From assembly GCA_018907035.1 (NCBI GenBank), contig JACCIC010000004.1, forward strand, positions 773,001 to 837,000: a DNA stretch of 64,000 nt, given 5' to 3'. How positions within the stretch are numbered: position 1 is the stretch's first letter; every line of letters begins with the position of its first letter. Positions 1 to 13,020 of the stretch are shown here, in pieces. The stretch comes from Sycobia sp. Sy_11 (Eukaryota > Arthropoda > Insecta > Hymenoptera > Epichrysomallidae). The notes below the pieces were generated by a model. The model was not told the DNA's origin, ran no database searches, and worked only from the letters and a program-made list of their open reading frames with translations. The translations under genes were made by a program, and so were the position numbers.

Positions 1-1250
1 ATGCTTCACTCAATTCCACGTCCAGGAGTGGTCACGATATATGGGTGACAGATTTAGACGATATTATTTTTTACAACCTGTAATATTTTTCATTTATTTT
101 ATCCGCTTCGAAGAAAGAATAAAATGTTAAGCAGAATTTTCTAATCTACCTGTATCAGCAGAAGTGTAGTTTCTCAATTATTATCGTCGATTAGAGTTAA
201 ATCGATTCTTACGTGTTATATATACGTATAAACAATCAACTGCTTTTCTGTAACTTCAACCGATAATATAACTAAGAAATTATACATTTTCGTACGTAAG
301 TCGCCATAATTTTTTAATTATAGCGATAGAAACAAATATTATAATGACCTCAATAGGTTATTTTGAACTTCCAAAGAAAATATATCGTATCTGAAAATTG
401 GTAGTTGGAGAAATAAGAGAAAGAATAAGAGATATGTCGTAAATACGAAGTGCAGTCCAAGTGCAAAATTGGAACGATCTTCGGTACGACTCGAAAGAAA
501 GCTCAGTTCCGTAAAAGACCCATGCACGGAAAATAATCGTTCTGAATTATTTCTGTTTTTTCAATGCGATTATATTAAGTGGAAAAAGGAGCAAACCTTG
601 TGAAAGTGTCATTGACCGTAAAGGGTTTACTCACTTGTTCGACAATAAATATGCGATTACTGAATACATATATTTATATACTGAATTCTCAATGCACATT
701 CTAATGAAACATCAAATACTTTTCTATTAATGGCATACTTTAAAAAGGCGGTGTGATGCATAGGGATTATATACATATGTACAGTACAAAATTTTTTCTA
801 GATTTCATAATATATTTTTAATTTCTGCACCAGAATATATATAACATGCAATGTTTATTCATATTACTATTTGAAAAATAGATTCAAGCTTTACAGTGAA
901 ATAAGTTATTTCGGAAAAATGTATTTGCTATCGAGTGAATATTATAACAAGTATTATGGACTCGTCGATATATTACATAAATTTATTAAAGTACGTCGTA
1001 AAAAGAATGGAAATGAGCGACCACGTGGAGGTCTTCTCGAACAACGTTTATGAATAATTAAATTTTACTCGGCCATTCGGGTAAGTTTGTTTTGGTAATA
1101 AAATTTTCCGCTCTCATATTTATTATTCTCAATTATTGTGAATTTGCATAACCTGCTCGTGCCGTGTGCGGGCCGGAGCCCAGGATTAATTAAATGCATT
1201 TTCCAGAGGAGCATAGTTATATAGAAGAGATAAAAAACCCGGGACGTCTT
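1..1250. other. AT-rich non-coding DNA
   Basis: Only short ORFs (about 60 codons or fewer) with no recognisable domain. I see no gene, repeat array or RNA here. Confidence 0.6.
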
Positions 1251-1257
1251 CGTCTCA

Positions 1258-1260
1258 CTC

Positions 1261-1298
<38 letters not shown>

Positions 1299-1299
1299 C
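1258..1299. repeat. (CT)n microsatellite
   Basis: A CT dinucleotide run with one CG interruption. Confidence 0.95.
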
Positions 1300-1939
1300 T
1301 TCGCCCTTTCCTCTTTCCGGTTTTCTACGTAAGATCCGCCTAGATCGAACGTTTTCGCTCCGTTAAACGACAGCCGGCGCGTGTACGCGCTTCTAAATTA
1401 CCAAATCACCCCTGTATTATTTATATACGCACGTCTGGCAAACTCTGCAGAATATAATCATGCGCGTGTGTTAAATATGTAACTTCTATTTCCGTAGAAA
1501 AAATCAAATTGATAATTCGGTTTTAATCATACGAACACCCGCACTAATTGGTTGTGATGCATAGACGCGCGCGCGCGCCCGTGCACAAGCAGGAAGAACG
1601 AATAAAGCATGAAATAGCTGGACAGAAATGGTTTTGATTTAATTTTATACGGTGTACATGACTTTACGAGCCGAAAGCCCGACGAAAAATGACGAATGTA
1701 AATTGCCGTAAGTGTGTAATTCTCGTCTTCTTCCAGCGACCGCCGCGTGGTGCTATGTCAGCAGCTACCGAGGTATACGCGGGCTCGTAGAATTATATGG
1801 AGTAGTTATATGAGTATATATGTCCCACGTATAACTCGAGCACGCCCCGGTGGACCCGCGAAGCGATGTAATAAAAGTTTTTTTTGCTCATGTACGGCGA
1901 TATTATTATATAAACTCGTGATACGGCGGAAAATATTCG

Positions 1940-2280
1940 CGGCATATTATCGTAAACAGCGAAACGTGTGCTCGCGTTTGTTTACAACTGCGCATTTGAG
2001 GCCGGTGCCCGGGGGGAGGGGTTGGAACTCGGGCGGGGCCTCTCGAGCGCGCCTCTCCCGCGCGATCGCCAATCGTTACACCCGATCTTTACGAGCTCGC
2101 GGCTCAGTTCTCTCTCTCTCTCTCTAACGCGAAAACAACCGCGGTACCCGATGATATCACGATCTTTGCTCGACCCGTCGCCGCCGAGCATAATTTTTTC
2201 TACCTCGCGCACCCGCGCTCTATGGATCGGGAGTCCGCGAGCGCGTGCCGAGCCGGTAGCGCAGCCCATTTGTTGCGTCG
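1940..2280. other. GC-rich island
   Basis: GC- and CpG-rich with a G-rich patch (2011-2038: runs of 6, 4, 3 and 4 G) that could form a quadruplex with one long loop. Open frames on both strands here are composition effects; none has a recognisable domain. Confidence 0.4.
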
Positions 2281-2287
2281 AGATTTG

Positions 2288-2288
<1 letters not shown>

Positions 2289-2334
<46 letters not shown>
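2289..2334. repeat. (TA)n microsatellite
   Basis: An uninterrupted AT dinucleotide run with a trailing CATA-rich tail to about 2358. Confidence 0.95.
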
Positions 2335-2339
<5 letters not shown>

Positions 2340-2395
2340 TACACATACATACATACGTACATCTATATATACAATTTGTATATGTTTGACAGTAC

Positions 2396-2414
2396 CCGTT
2401 GCGCAACGGTGAGT
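2396..2414 (+). promoter_or_regulatory. 14-bp perfect palindrome overlapping a GTGAGT donor
   Basis: CCGTTGCGCAACGG (2396-2409) is a perfect palindrome with the C/EBP-type core TTGCGCAA. Its last G begins a consensus plus-strand donor, GTGAGT (2409-2414). The surrounding 2,400-2,660 is GC-rich without an identified protein, so it might be a non-coding first exon. This is speculative. Confidence 0.25.
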
Positions 2415-2746
2415 CTCGTTGTGCCCCAGCGGACGGTCGACCGGTGTGATCAGCTTATCCGCGGAGGTAGCAGTTACCGTCCCTTCGCTTTCGCGCCGAC
2501 GACGACGCGACGCTAGCCCGCGGCGTATATCCGTGCGCGCTCCTGCCGGAGTATATGGTTTCCGTGCTGTACGCTAAAGCAACGTCACCGTCGTGTACCG
2601 AGCGAAAATCGAGGCCAAAAATTCTGATCGTCCACGGATCTCTCGGATGCAATTCTGCCAAAAAATATTTGTAATAATTCCTGGTTCAAGAGCACACTAA
2701 GTGCAAAGTTGAGATGCAGCCACATTCCGTTAATCTTGATTAACCC

Positions 2747-2749
<3 letters not shown>

Positions 2750-2793
<44 letters not shown>
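2750..2793. repeat. (TA)n microsatellite
   Basis: Pure TA run at the boundary between GC-rich DNA to the left and AT-rich DNA to the right. Confidence 0.95.
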
Positions 2794-2795
<2 letters not shown>

Positions 2796-2799
2796 CTAC

Positions 2800-3830
2800 C
2801 TGTACATTAGTAGAGATAAATTTTTTCCAATAAAAAGTTTCATAACTTTGATTGTATTTTACATACAGTTGAAGAAACGACATATTTTAAAGCAAGCTCT
2901 TAGAAAGTACTTCCTTACAAACCATTTTTTTCACACAGTAGACACTTTTTCTTTAATTTAGAATATCTTCAAAAAATGACATTTTTGTAAAAATAACTTA
3001 TATCTTTAGGAAAATTGCTGATTTCTATTTAAATAAAAGTTTTTTTTAGTACTTGCACAGATATTTCCAATAGAACTTGTAACCAATATTACGATTCGTT
3101 TTGCATAAATTACATATGTTTTATTGTTTAAATGCTGTACTGTAAGAATTTCAAGATAAGCAAAAATATTTCTTTTACACTAAAACATTTTTATATTCTA
3201 TTTTGTATTCTACCCATAAAACTGAAAATTTTAAATCTTTTACTTTTGGTATATTTCCCAAACGATATTGACCGAATATATATTCAATTAGCACAGAATT
3301 CAAGTTTGTGTAAATTTTTGTTCTCCATTTCAAGGACAAGGAAACTAAGAAGAGTCATTTAGTTACATGACGTTAAACGGATATTCTAGGATTTGAGGTT
3401 TCGCACAATCTTGAATATTCTAAAAATCCCAATTTCACTAGCTTCAAGTTCCTACACACATTCAAACGCGCAAACCGTCCATTACTCATATTTTGATCCT
3501 CGCCAACAAGGGTAAACCTTTTATGCGAATATTGCAGTCATGAATAACTAGTCCCAACTAAGATTCTGCAATGCCAAAATACAAAGGAGGGTTTATCTTA
3601 TAGAAATAAGCGAAGTTTTTCAATTTCAGATCTTAACAAGTTTATATTCGGAAAACCTGCGTTGAGAAATCTCCTTGCCTCGTATCTATTCCGACGCGGA
3701 AACCCATTGAAATCTATATGTAATAGAAATTTCAAGCGGAAGGGAGCAGCACTCGTATACGGCAATCTGACGAGAATTTCTATAACTCACGGTCTCTCAT
3801 CATACTATTCTGTGCGTATATTTCGAATGT
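2800..3830. other. AT-rich non-coding DNA
   Basis: ORFs of up to 76 codons are rich in Ile, Leu and Phe and show no domain. I see no gene. Confidence 0.55.
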
Positions 3831-3835
3831 ATACA

Positions 3836-3837
<2 letters not shown>

Positions 3838-3891
<54 letters not shown>

Positions 3892-3932
3892 ATGTATATG
3901 TATATATGTATATGTATATATGTATATATATA
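3838..3932. repeat. (TA)n plus (TATATG)n compound microsatellite
   Basis: A TA run (3838-3879) passes into irregular TATATG and TATG units to about 3932. Confidence 0.9.
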
Positions 3933-4567
3933 TCCAACCTTTAGTTATATATAGGTGGGAACTTAACCAGTTCTTGGCTCAAGATCTGAATCATGATGTT
4001 TATACGCATTTTAATATAATGACTTCCTAATTTTATCTTTTATCGAGTGAGGCCATCCATTATATATGTACCTATGCATACTATTGGCTAATAAAAAAAG
4101 CTTGAAAAAACATATGTAGTAAAAAAAAGCTTATAAAGCTCAGTCTGTTTTTCAAAGTTGCTGTCGTCAGTGTTAAATTGCTTACGGAGAAATATCAAAA
4201 TCACCTTATGGAAATATGAAATAGGAAAAAGTGAAAATCTGCGTCTTTCGTTATCATATGCAGTTTTCACTGGTTAACATATATAGGTGGATGTGTACAT
4301 GTATACCGTAATAAGTACCGATAGTTTTCAATTGCGTTTGTCGGACAAGAAGAACGAGAAGAACAGACATTTTAAAAATGCCCTGGAAACGTACAAAAAC
4401 ATTCAATTCTATACCCGGTCGGCTATTTAATTTCACCCGCTCCTTTCTAACTGAAAATTTTGCTTTCGTTGAAACTTTCACGTCTTTTTCCAAAGTTCCA
4501 ACTCCACCATAAATATATATTTCTCCATTTCTATCGAGTTCCTTGCTTGTACTTTCATTCAAGGCGT

Positions 4568-4570
<3 letters not shown>

Positions 4571-4622
<52 letters not shown>
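4571..4622. repeat. (TA)n microsatellite
   Basis: Pure AT dinucleotide run of about 52 bp. Confidence 0.95.
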
Positions 4623-4624
<2 letters not shown>

Positions 4625-4913
4625 TTGTTATATACAGCCGCAAGCAAAGCAAAAATTTCGCGCAAATATAAATAAGTAATATTTCGTTTTACAAGTGTAC
4701 GCAGAGATTCTTTTCTTGCATCCGCAGACACCCAGCGCGCGCGATTCAAAATTGATAATTTACGCAACGGAGCGCTCTATACGCGGCTAATGCAAAATTC
4801 AATACATACATTCAATACATACGATACATCTTTTTGCGCATTTCAAGTGGAGTAACAAGGTGCAAATACTTAATGTGTGTACGATATTAATTTATTTTTT
4901 GTTATTTACAAGA

Positions 4914-4918
<5 letters not shown>

Positions 4919-4972
<54 letters not shown>
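4919..4972. repeat. (TA)n microsatellite
   Basis: Pure TA run of about 53 bp, the next tract 300 bp after the one at 4571. Confidence 0.95.
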
Positions 4973-4976
<4 letters not shown>

Positions 4977-5776
4977 TATGTATTGTTTGATATTATTCGG
5001 AACCTTATAGCAGACAGGAAACATGCCAAGTTATGATTATATATCGTAAAGAATGCTTTCTTTTAATTAGTTGATTGTGAACGTTGTTTAGTAGAAAAAC
5101 AATGCTATCTAGCAGAAACTCTGCACTGGCTATACCGTTGCCTATTATTTCTGACGAATAAAAGGATAACAACTTGCATAATGTATGTGGATACGCATAT
5201 TCCGTATACGTCATTTGCCGTAAATCATTACCCGCGATCATGTGAAAATGAAATCAGTAAATTAAACTATTACTGTAGATAAAATTGGTTCCTTGCTTTT
5301 TCTATTTTTCGTCATCGATGTTCTCTCGATTCGTTATCGCGGCGATAGGGAAGTTCATAAATTTCTATATAGGTATAACGAGGGAGACTGCCGAGCGAGC
5401 GAGAAAGTTCGCGACTTGTTTATATGGGATCGGGTAAAGACTTTTCCCATTTTAATCTATATATCTTTACTCGGACACTTGCATGGACAATATATTTTGC
5501 AATCGGTCGCTTATTTCAAAGGGATTTATTATACGCGCTGAAAATTCTTAAGGGGGTCCACTATTGTAAAACATTATAATCCTAAATACTCCGGAAGCGA
5601 TCGAACGAACATCGGGGATATTCATTAATTAAAAGCTCTCGCGTTCGCTAAAGAAAGGTCTTTGTCTTATATATGGACACTGTAATACGGCAAGGGATTC
5701 CCGACGCGCTCGAACGAGCGCGCGCGCAAATCAACGAACTGCACTGCCGAGCGGCCTTGTATTGCCTTGAATATCT

Positions 5777-5778
<2 letters not shown>

Positions 5779-5830
<52 letters not shown>
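5779..5830. repeat. (TA)n microsatellite
   Basis: Pure AT run of about 51 bp. Confidence 0.95.
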
Positions 5831-5832
<2 letters not shown>

Positions 5833-5989
5833 CTCTCAAGAGCTGAGAAACGTGCAAATATATTGTTCTTGCGGAATTGTTTTCCCTCTATTGTTCATCT
5901 TCTGCAGCTCGTGCCTCTTCCCTTCTTTTATTACAAACTTCTTTCGACGTTCAAGACCCGCGAAAAATTTGATTAGGCGCTATTTTCCA

Positions 5990-7180
5990 TATAGTAGTAG
6001 TAGTACGTTACCGACCGAGACGACTTCGCAATGCGTCTTTCGGCCGGTTCATTCGTGTAAGATAGTGATTCCTGTATGATAGTACTCGAGTGCGGTAAAT
6101 TAATTTTAAAAAATATTCCAAAATCCTTTTTTGGTGAAAAACTAAAGGTTATATCAATATTTTCAAGACTTTAAACTTTCAAATGTCAACTCAGTCTGAA
6201 AAATATAATAGTTCAATATATGTCACAAATCAATTGTATTTAACTCACTTCTAGCATTGATAAAATATGTAGTTTTGCTTCGGAGAAAGATATAAAAAAT
6301 TGCATATATACATGTGAAAGTTGTCGAATTTTTATTTCAAGTGTGTATGCCGGACCGTTCCTCGGTCTACCAACTTTATGTTCAGTATTTAAAAATAAAA
6401 GTAATTGTATCTTACTGAAATTTATTAATTTCAGTTGGTTATATATGTTATATTCTATCTATATATATTTTTTTGATTATATGATGTTATTAATTTGAAT
6501 TTTGACAGAATTGCATTTTTTTGTCAATCAATATACTTAAAAATAAGTTCACTCATTTGAAAAACGTAACATTATAAGGCTCTGGAAAAGATTGAAAATG
6601 CCTAAAATGTCTATTTCCTCATACGACAATTTTCAGTGGTCGTCCAAGAATAACCGTATTATCACTCATGGGCAGTTGATATAAATTGATACATTTACGA
6701 GAAGAAATAGTCTATCGATTGTGGTTATGCAAATAAATCGGTAGCAAGTTTGTTATTAAAAATATTGACATTTTCAGTAATTATATTCCAATTTTTATAA
6801 TGTTGCGTTTTTAAATAAATATTTTTGCTATGAGAGAATAAATTACTTTTATTATATAATTCTAATGGACTTTTTAAATATGAAAAGAAAAAATGGTGAG
6901 TTGATTAAGTATCATCAAGGTTATATTCAGATTAAAAAAAAAAAATGAAAACCTGTGAAATTTGTTTTCTGAAAAAGAAAATCCACCAGATCGAAAAACG
7001 TGCCCTTATCGAGATAATGTAACCATTTGTATACGTAGTAGACAGATTCGTTTCTTATCCAACGTATCGGCCGTTCTGCATTGCCATTATACGTATAGGC
7101 TATTCACCAACGATAACAATAATTATCGCCGACATCTTCGATCCTCGTAATCATAGATTTGCCCGAAAGAAAAAGTAAAT
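5990..7180. other. AT-rich non-coding DNA
   Basis: Starts with a short TAG trinucleotide run (about 5993-6004). I recognise nothing else in it. Confidence 0.55.
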
Positions 7181-7245
7181 GGAAAGCAGGGCGCGAGCGA
7201 GCTAGAATTAGAGATGGCGATTCTCATTCGAACGATGTATGTATA

Positions 7246-7251
<6 letters not shown>

Positions 7252-7290
<39 letters not shown>
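7252..7290. repeat. (GT)n microsatellite
   Basis: A GT run of about 39 bp preceded by GTATAT units. Confidence 0.95.
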
Positions 7291-7295
<5 letters not shown>

Positions 7296-7815
7296 GATCT
7301 CTAAAGCCGCGGATTGAGCAGTGCGAAAAAAATCGAGGTCACTTTTTTCCTTTCTCGACTCCCGTTCAGTAGAGCGATATATATGTGTATATGGTACATG
7401 TATATAGGCGAGCGCACGGCTTTTCCTCGAGACGCGACGGCAACGAATAAACTCGCGCTCGCGGCCTGTCCCGGTCGGTTGATAGCGCCTCGCCTTTGTT
7501 CATTGTTAATTGAAAATTTATCGCGTGCGCAGAGGCGTTTCCCACGTTTACAGAGCGCGCGGCCCGTGGATCCCCGAGCGACGCGTCTAACTCGGCCGCG
7601 CTTTATTTCAGGGTCCCATCCGAGGCCAGGTTTCGGCCCGATCGCGAAATCATCCATTGTTGCCGTTGGCGGGCGTCCGCGGCGATCTCTCGCCCATAGT
7701 CGAGGATGGCCCGGAGGAGCGCGCACGTACGGGACTTACGTCACGGTGCGGTCCGAACAGCGGTGCTGGCACCGCGCCGCGCGCGCCCCCTAGCTCTCTT
7801 TCGCTCGGAATCTCG

Positions 7816-7849
7816 ACTCACCTGAAAAATAAAAGAAGGGGATCATTAG
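7816..7849 (-). promoter_or_regulatory. Recursive-splice-site-like element (minus strand)
   Basis: Read on the minus strand: a branch-point-like CTAAT (7845-7849), a pyrimidine tract (CCCCTTCTTTTATTTTT), then CAG at 7824-7822, followed directly by the perfect donor GTGAGT (7821-7816). A 3' splice site abutting a 5' splice site with no exon is the architecture of insect ratchet points in long introns. It could instead be the acceptor of an unrecognised exon. Confidence 0.45.
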
Positions 7850-8289
7850 CCTTATGATTTCAAGTGGCCAATTATCGGGCAAACAAAACTTATACACATA
7901 CAATAACTCATTCGATCTTTTCATTTCAAATTGAAATTTAGTGCTTCTTTTGAGATTCGGTCGAGCGATAAAATACACGCTCGACTATTTTTTTTATCTC
8001 CGATCTTACAGCCAGTTATTAGCTTTGGATCAATAATTTTATATACGCACGGCCGAAAGATACGGCAGTTGTTCGTTTATTAATTGATTCCAAAGTGAAT
8101 TTAGAAATTTTTTCTCCCTTGCTTCCTCGCGACATGTATATAAGTGTATAACTATACGAGCGGTAAATGAGTTTCGTACTACTCTAGTTTATTGCGGCAA
8201 CGCTCGTAAATAGTTGACTTATCGAAGGAGTCGTTACGTAGATATGTAAAGGTAGTCTTGCTATATATCTATACATAAGATTGGACTGC

Positions 8290-9340
8290 GAAACTCACGG
8301 CGACGGATAAAATATCGCGCGCGCGCTCCTTATATTCCTTTTCTAAATTGCTAATAATCCCCATAGCCGCACGCGCTCGGGCGCGAACAGTTCTCGATCC
8401 GGAGCGAGACGCGCGATCCTCTCCCGCGCGCCCTTATCTTCCGCGCGCGTTCGCGGAGCTGTGTCGCGAGCTGACTAGCCTCGGCCGTGCGTCGTTGAAT
8501 TAAGCAATAAGCGGCGGCGGCGGCGGGGGCGCGCTCGGTTCGATCGGGGAGGTCGATACGGGATTGTCGTCTAATTGCGAATAAATAGTTTTATTGCGCG
8601 TCCCGCGGATTATGCAACGCTGACATAATGCGGCAATTTCAATTCAGATGTACAAAGAAAGCCACCCCCCCCCAACCCCGCCCCGCCCTCTCGCTCTCGC
8701 GGGCGGGGGCAGAGAGGCATTTAAATATAAAAGACCGCGCGCTGCTCGAATCTGATTCCGCGAGCGAGCCCGCGCGCGCGGAACGGGCCAGCTATACGTA
8801 TCGTCGACGCTTTTTTCCGCTGAAAAGCGCGCGGCGCGGTCGCCTGGCCGCCCCCTCCCCTCGCTGCCCCTCGGCCCCTCTCGCGGCGGCTCGCGAAATT
8901 AATTGCGCAACGCATTTTAATTTCTGCGCAGCGCCGCGGCCGCCTTATCGAGGTAGGTGCATCGACCCCCGCGCGCGCCCGCGCGCTCTCGCTGGGCTCG
9001 GATATGCCGCGACGACGACCGCCGCGGAACAGGGACAGCGTGCGCGCGCCGAGAGCGGAGAGAAACGAGCATTGTGAATGCAAGAGCGCGCTCCCGATTT
9101 TATCGGGGCGAGCGCGACGTAAAGAAATCGACCGGAGATTAGAATCGCACCTTGCGGTACGTACGAGCTCCGCGGGAGAGGAAGTCGGCGGCAGGAGGGG
9201 GAGGGGATCGAGACCGAAAGAGGAAAAGATAGAAGGAAAGACAGAGACAAATATCTATATAGAAAGGGAGGGGAGCGATATTGTTATTGAGACGAGAGAA
9301 AGGAGGGAGAGGATGAAAATTGATCAAATTTAAAAGAAGG
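8290..9340. other. GC-rich CpG island with ATTA words
   Basis: Strongly GC- and CpG-rich with no recognisable protein. Its overlapping open frames on both strands are Arg/Ala/Pro-rich composition artefacts. It includes AATTAATTGCGCAACG (8899-8914), joining homeodomain- and C/EBP-type words. A purine-rich stretch (about 9160-9330) closes it. Candidate regulatory island. Confidence 0.35.
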
Positions 9341-9349
9341 GGAATGTAA

Positions 9350-10130
9350 CGAATGGAAATAATTAATATTCACTTTACATATATATTATACGTACGCGCA
9401 CACGCCTACTGTATCATTATTTTTTTACATACTTGATTTCGATCCTACTATTGTTTCGTATGCCAGATTAAAAAATTAATAGAACTAGGAAGAATCGAAA
9501 ATAAAACCAACCGCGATTTACTGAACCGAGTACTTTCTCCTTTTAAAATATGTTATTCATAAAAAATATATTGTAACCATTTGCAGCACTCGTTTATTAC
9601 GCATTTTTTTATCGCTGTCTTAATTATGTATTTCTGTATTGCTTCTTATACGTTATTATTTGTTACATTAAATACAGAAAAAGCAGTATTTAAAAGCTAG
9701 TGTTATTGTTCTTTAAAAAAACAATAATAGCCTATATATATAGCTGGCTATATATATAGCCAGGAAAATAAGGTTGTACATCGTGAATGTGTGGAAGTAC
9801 TAGCAAAAATTAAATTTTGCGATAGGTCGTAGATAAATAGATAGATGTTTATTCGCATAATACAATAATGTATGGAATGCATCAGTGCAATATATATAAT
9901 TCTTGATAATAAGTTATTAAAAAATATTAATTTAAGTATCTGTTTTCGTAATATTGCGTAAAAAATTTAATAGAACTATTAGTGTTACACGTCCTATAAA
10001 ATATCACAGAAAATTTTTAAATGTAGAAATATCTTAATTTTATTAATTTTATTGATTTTTAAGATTTGCGCTCGATTCAGTGATTTCAGGACAGATAGTT
10101 TATTGGTGCAATAGACGTTACCTTGATCGT
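9350..10130. other. AT-rich non-coding DNA with a small hairpin
   Basis: GCCTATATATATAGC is followed after a short spacer by GCTATATATATAGCC (about 9730-9761), a perfect-looking small hairpin. Nothing else is recognised. Confidence 0.5.
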
Positions 10131-10139
10131 CGAGCCAGT

Positions 10140-11240
10140 TCAATATCCATGGCAAAGGCGGATGGAGACTCGAAACAAATTTTAATCGTTTCGAACGTAA
10201 AAGAAAAAAACCTTACGTCGATTTAACGAGTAGGAAAAAAGGAAATTTCCGATAGAGCGCGGCTTTCCTGGCTCGGTTTCGCGGTACTCGCTCCTTCCGT
10301 CGTTTTCCGCCTTTTGAGTAGTTTTTGCGTCCCCCGCGACCCGGCCGCCGGGTTTCTTTGAATGGGGCCGGCATACTTCGGACGTCTCCTCGCGCGGCTT
10401 AACGAGGCGAGCACACGAGGAGGGCAAAAAATGAGGGAGGCGCGCACCAGCCGTGAAAAAAGTGACGCAATCGCCGACCGATAGTAAGGGCAGGAATCAC
10501 AATTAGCGACCTCTTGCGGGGCGCGCGCGCGCCAATACATACTCCGCGTGGTACAGAGTTCGTCGCGCACGTTCGGCAAAAACCGCGTTTCTGCGCGCAA
10601 TACATGTATTTATAAATGCGCACCTAGAGCGAAAGTCGATATGCATTATCGGTATATAGATATATATGAAAGAAGCGCGCGCGCGCGCGCGCGCAAGAGT
10701 TATCGAAGCCCTGTATATAATGCAGCGTCACCGGTTGTCCCCCACTCCTCGCCGCCCCCCCCCCAACCCCGGCGACCAAGCGCGCGCGAGAATTTACGAG
10801 CCCTTACCGCTGCCCGGTTGATGCATCGGGGAATAGGTCGCCGATAATAATAAACCGCGCAGCGAGTTCGAATCCACGCGTTGCTTATATTATGTCACGT
10901 GCTTGGCGTGCATATTTTAAGTACGGATAACCGATCGGCTCGCGAGCGGTTTTACGAGCAGCGCGCTGGACCTTCGCTTTAATAAAACGACTCCTTTACG
11001 TTATGCGCGCGCGCGCGCGCGCGTGTTTGTGTATGCGTATAGTGAATCACGGCGAAAGTGGGCGTGCGCGAGGACTCGAAAGGATCTTGAGGCCGGTTGC
11101 CCCCTCCGTCTTCTCGCCACTAATGTTTTACTATATAATGGCGCTAGAAAAACTTTATGTCGCGGCCACGCCGCCGCCGCGGGTTGCGGGCGCTTTAATC
11201 TACGCCGATGGCTTTAATAATCGACACCCGCTCAGCCTCC
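10140..11240. other. GC-rich island with two (CG)n runs
   Basis: GC-rich with pure CG alternation at 10675-10694 and 11005-11023, sequences that favour Z-DNA. A C-rich run lies near 10755-10765. No protein is recognised. Confidence 0.4.
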
Positions 11241-11283
11241 GGCACGAGTCCCATTTATACATGTGTGTATTATATACATATAT

Positions 11284-11289
<6 letters not shown>

Positions 11290-11317
<28 letters not shown>

Positions 11318-11331
11318 CTATATATCTATAT
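11290..11331. repeat. (TA)n microsatellite, interrupted
   Basis: A TA run followed by TATC interruptions. Confidence 0.9.
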
Positions 11332-11597
11332 AAATGTGTGTATGTGTGAGTGCGCACGCGCGCGCATTTCGCCTTTTAACTTTTAACCCACCCGCTTTTA
11401 CATTAAGGTAATTGCTTTATGAACTTTATCGATTGGCCGATTTAATGCTATACTTTGTACATGTATACGTACACTTAGCTACATTCTTGCTTTAACGCGT
11501 TTGTCCGTATACGATTATCGGAATTTTTTTTAAATCTATATGCACGAGATATCGGAAAGTGAAAGTGCAAATGCCCCGCAATATGAACCTGTTCTAA

Positions 11598-11600
<3 letters not shown>

Positions 11601-11651
<51 letters not shown>
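11601..11651. repeat. (TA)n microsatellite
   Basis: Pure TA run of about 50 bp. Confidence 0.95.
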
Positions 11652-11654
<3 letters not shown>

Positions 11655-11851
11655 ATTAATTGGCACGTATTGGTATGTAGAGACTTTAAGAGTGAAATAG
11701 AGGGGAGGGGAAGGTGCGAGAAGGTGTCTGTCAAAATAAAGGCGTGAATATATAAGTAAGAAGATGCGCGATTGTACGTATCCTCTCTGCCTAAGTAAGT
11801 TTCGATGTGATTTAATTACCGATGTGTTTCATGGCTCGTTAGACGGTCGAC

Positions 11852-11885
11852 TCGCGAGAATTCAGCGCGAGAATTCAGCGCGAGA
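11852..11885. repeat. 13-nt tandem duplication
   Basis: CGCGAGAATTCAG occurs twice head to tail, with a third partial copy (CGCGAGAG). Confidence 0.9.
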
Positions 11886-12299
11886 GGAGAGCCTCTCTTT
11901 ACGTCTGCGCGTGCCCAGCTTTAATTGCATATACGCGCGATACTTAAAGCAGGCGAGATATTACTCGAGCTTGTACTCCGCGCAGCTATATATTGCGCTC
12001 GAAGCGCTCCCGTCCCCGTACGATCACCGTCCAAACGCTCCCCGACTCGACGGATCGTAGCTGCTTCTTGGAGCTTTTCTTGTATGTGTATTTTATTAGT
12101 TCATTGGACTAATTAACGATACCCTATTTGAAGGCCGCTGCGAGTCGTTATCGAAACCTCGCCTTTGATAAATTCATTTCGGTATACGCTTTTTCGTTTT
12201 TACGCGAGCTCGCAGTTCGGAATGGTATCGGCCAAAATATAGAATATATATCACGCGATACATCTGAACGGAACGTTTCTGCGAGCCAAGCGGGGTTCA

Positions 12300-12380
12300 A
12301 AGGTACTCAAATTGTTCGATGCAGGCGAGTATATTGAACCGATCGAACAGCTCAAACGATAAGTTTCCAACGAGCAGATT
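12300..12380. repeat. Degenerate TTCGA-type cluster 1
   Basis: Contains TTCAAAG, TTCGATG, TTGAACCG, ATCGAACAG, CTCAAACG and TTCCAACG at roughly 9-11-nt steps. It is a member of the dispersed cluster family described in the findings. Confidence 0.45.
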
Positions 12381-12389
12381 CAATCTTTA

Positions 12390-12880
12390 ATCTATATTTG
12401 ACTAGATTTGTATAAAATACCCCCTGGTAGAAGTGCTCAACAGGCTAAAGCCATAAACAAGGTATTTCGTTATGAAAAAGCTTAGAAACTAGGTATTTAT
12501 ATTTGACAGCAGCTAGAAATATACGAGTCGTTTTTCTGGAAATTTTTTATGCATCAACATCTACATTAGTTAGTATCGTATATGTATATTTTTGATTATG
12601 TTTAAAATCTTCCTTAACACAAAATTAAAACTAGGTGTAAGATATAGTCCAGCTGAAATTTAATGCCATTGTTATGAATTATTATATAAATTCATCGACG
12701 CTATAAATAATCGTCATTATTTTAATTAATAAATTGTAAATTTTTATCGAGTTCCTAATTTCAAATTTTGACTGAACTTATACGCACGCTTTACTTAGAC
12801 GCATAATGCATATAAAACGTATCGACAATAGTTTACACATTTATTAAATCTAAATCGAGCTTCTATACTAACTAACCTAA
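12390..12880. other. AT-rich non-coding DNA
   Basis: I see no gene or repeat in this stretch. Confidence 0.55.
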
Positions 12881-13020
12881 TTTTTTGACACTTGCTGGAA
12901 CGAATAAACCAATCAAGAACTCGATCTGTTTTAGCATGAAAAAATTTCCAACCTTAACGTGTTCGTATATAGCTATCGACGATACATACTATCCGCGTGG
13001 ATTATATATCGATTACTCCG

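Noticed and set aside
10868..10885. GTTCGAATCC resembling a tRNA B box; similar words near 17429 and 50433
   Set aside because: No T-stem pairing, no A box at the right distance and no acceptor stem could be folded at any of the three sites.
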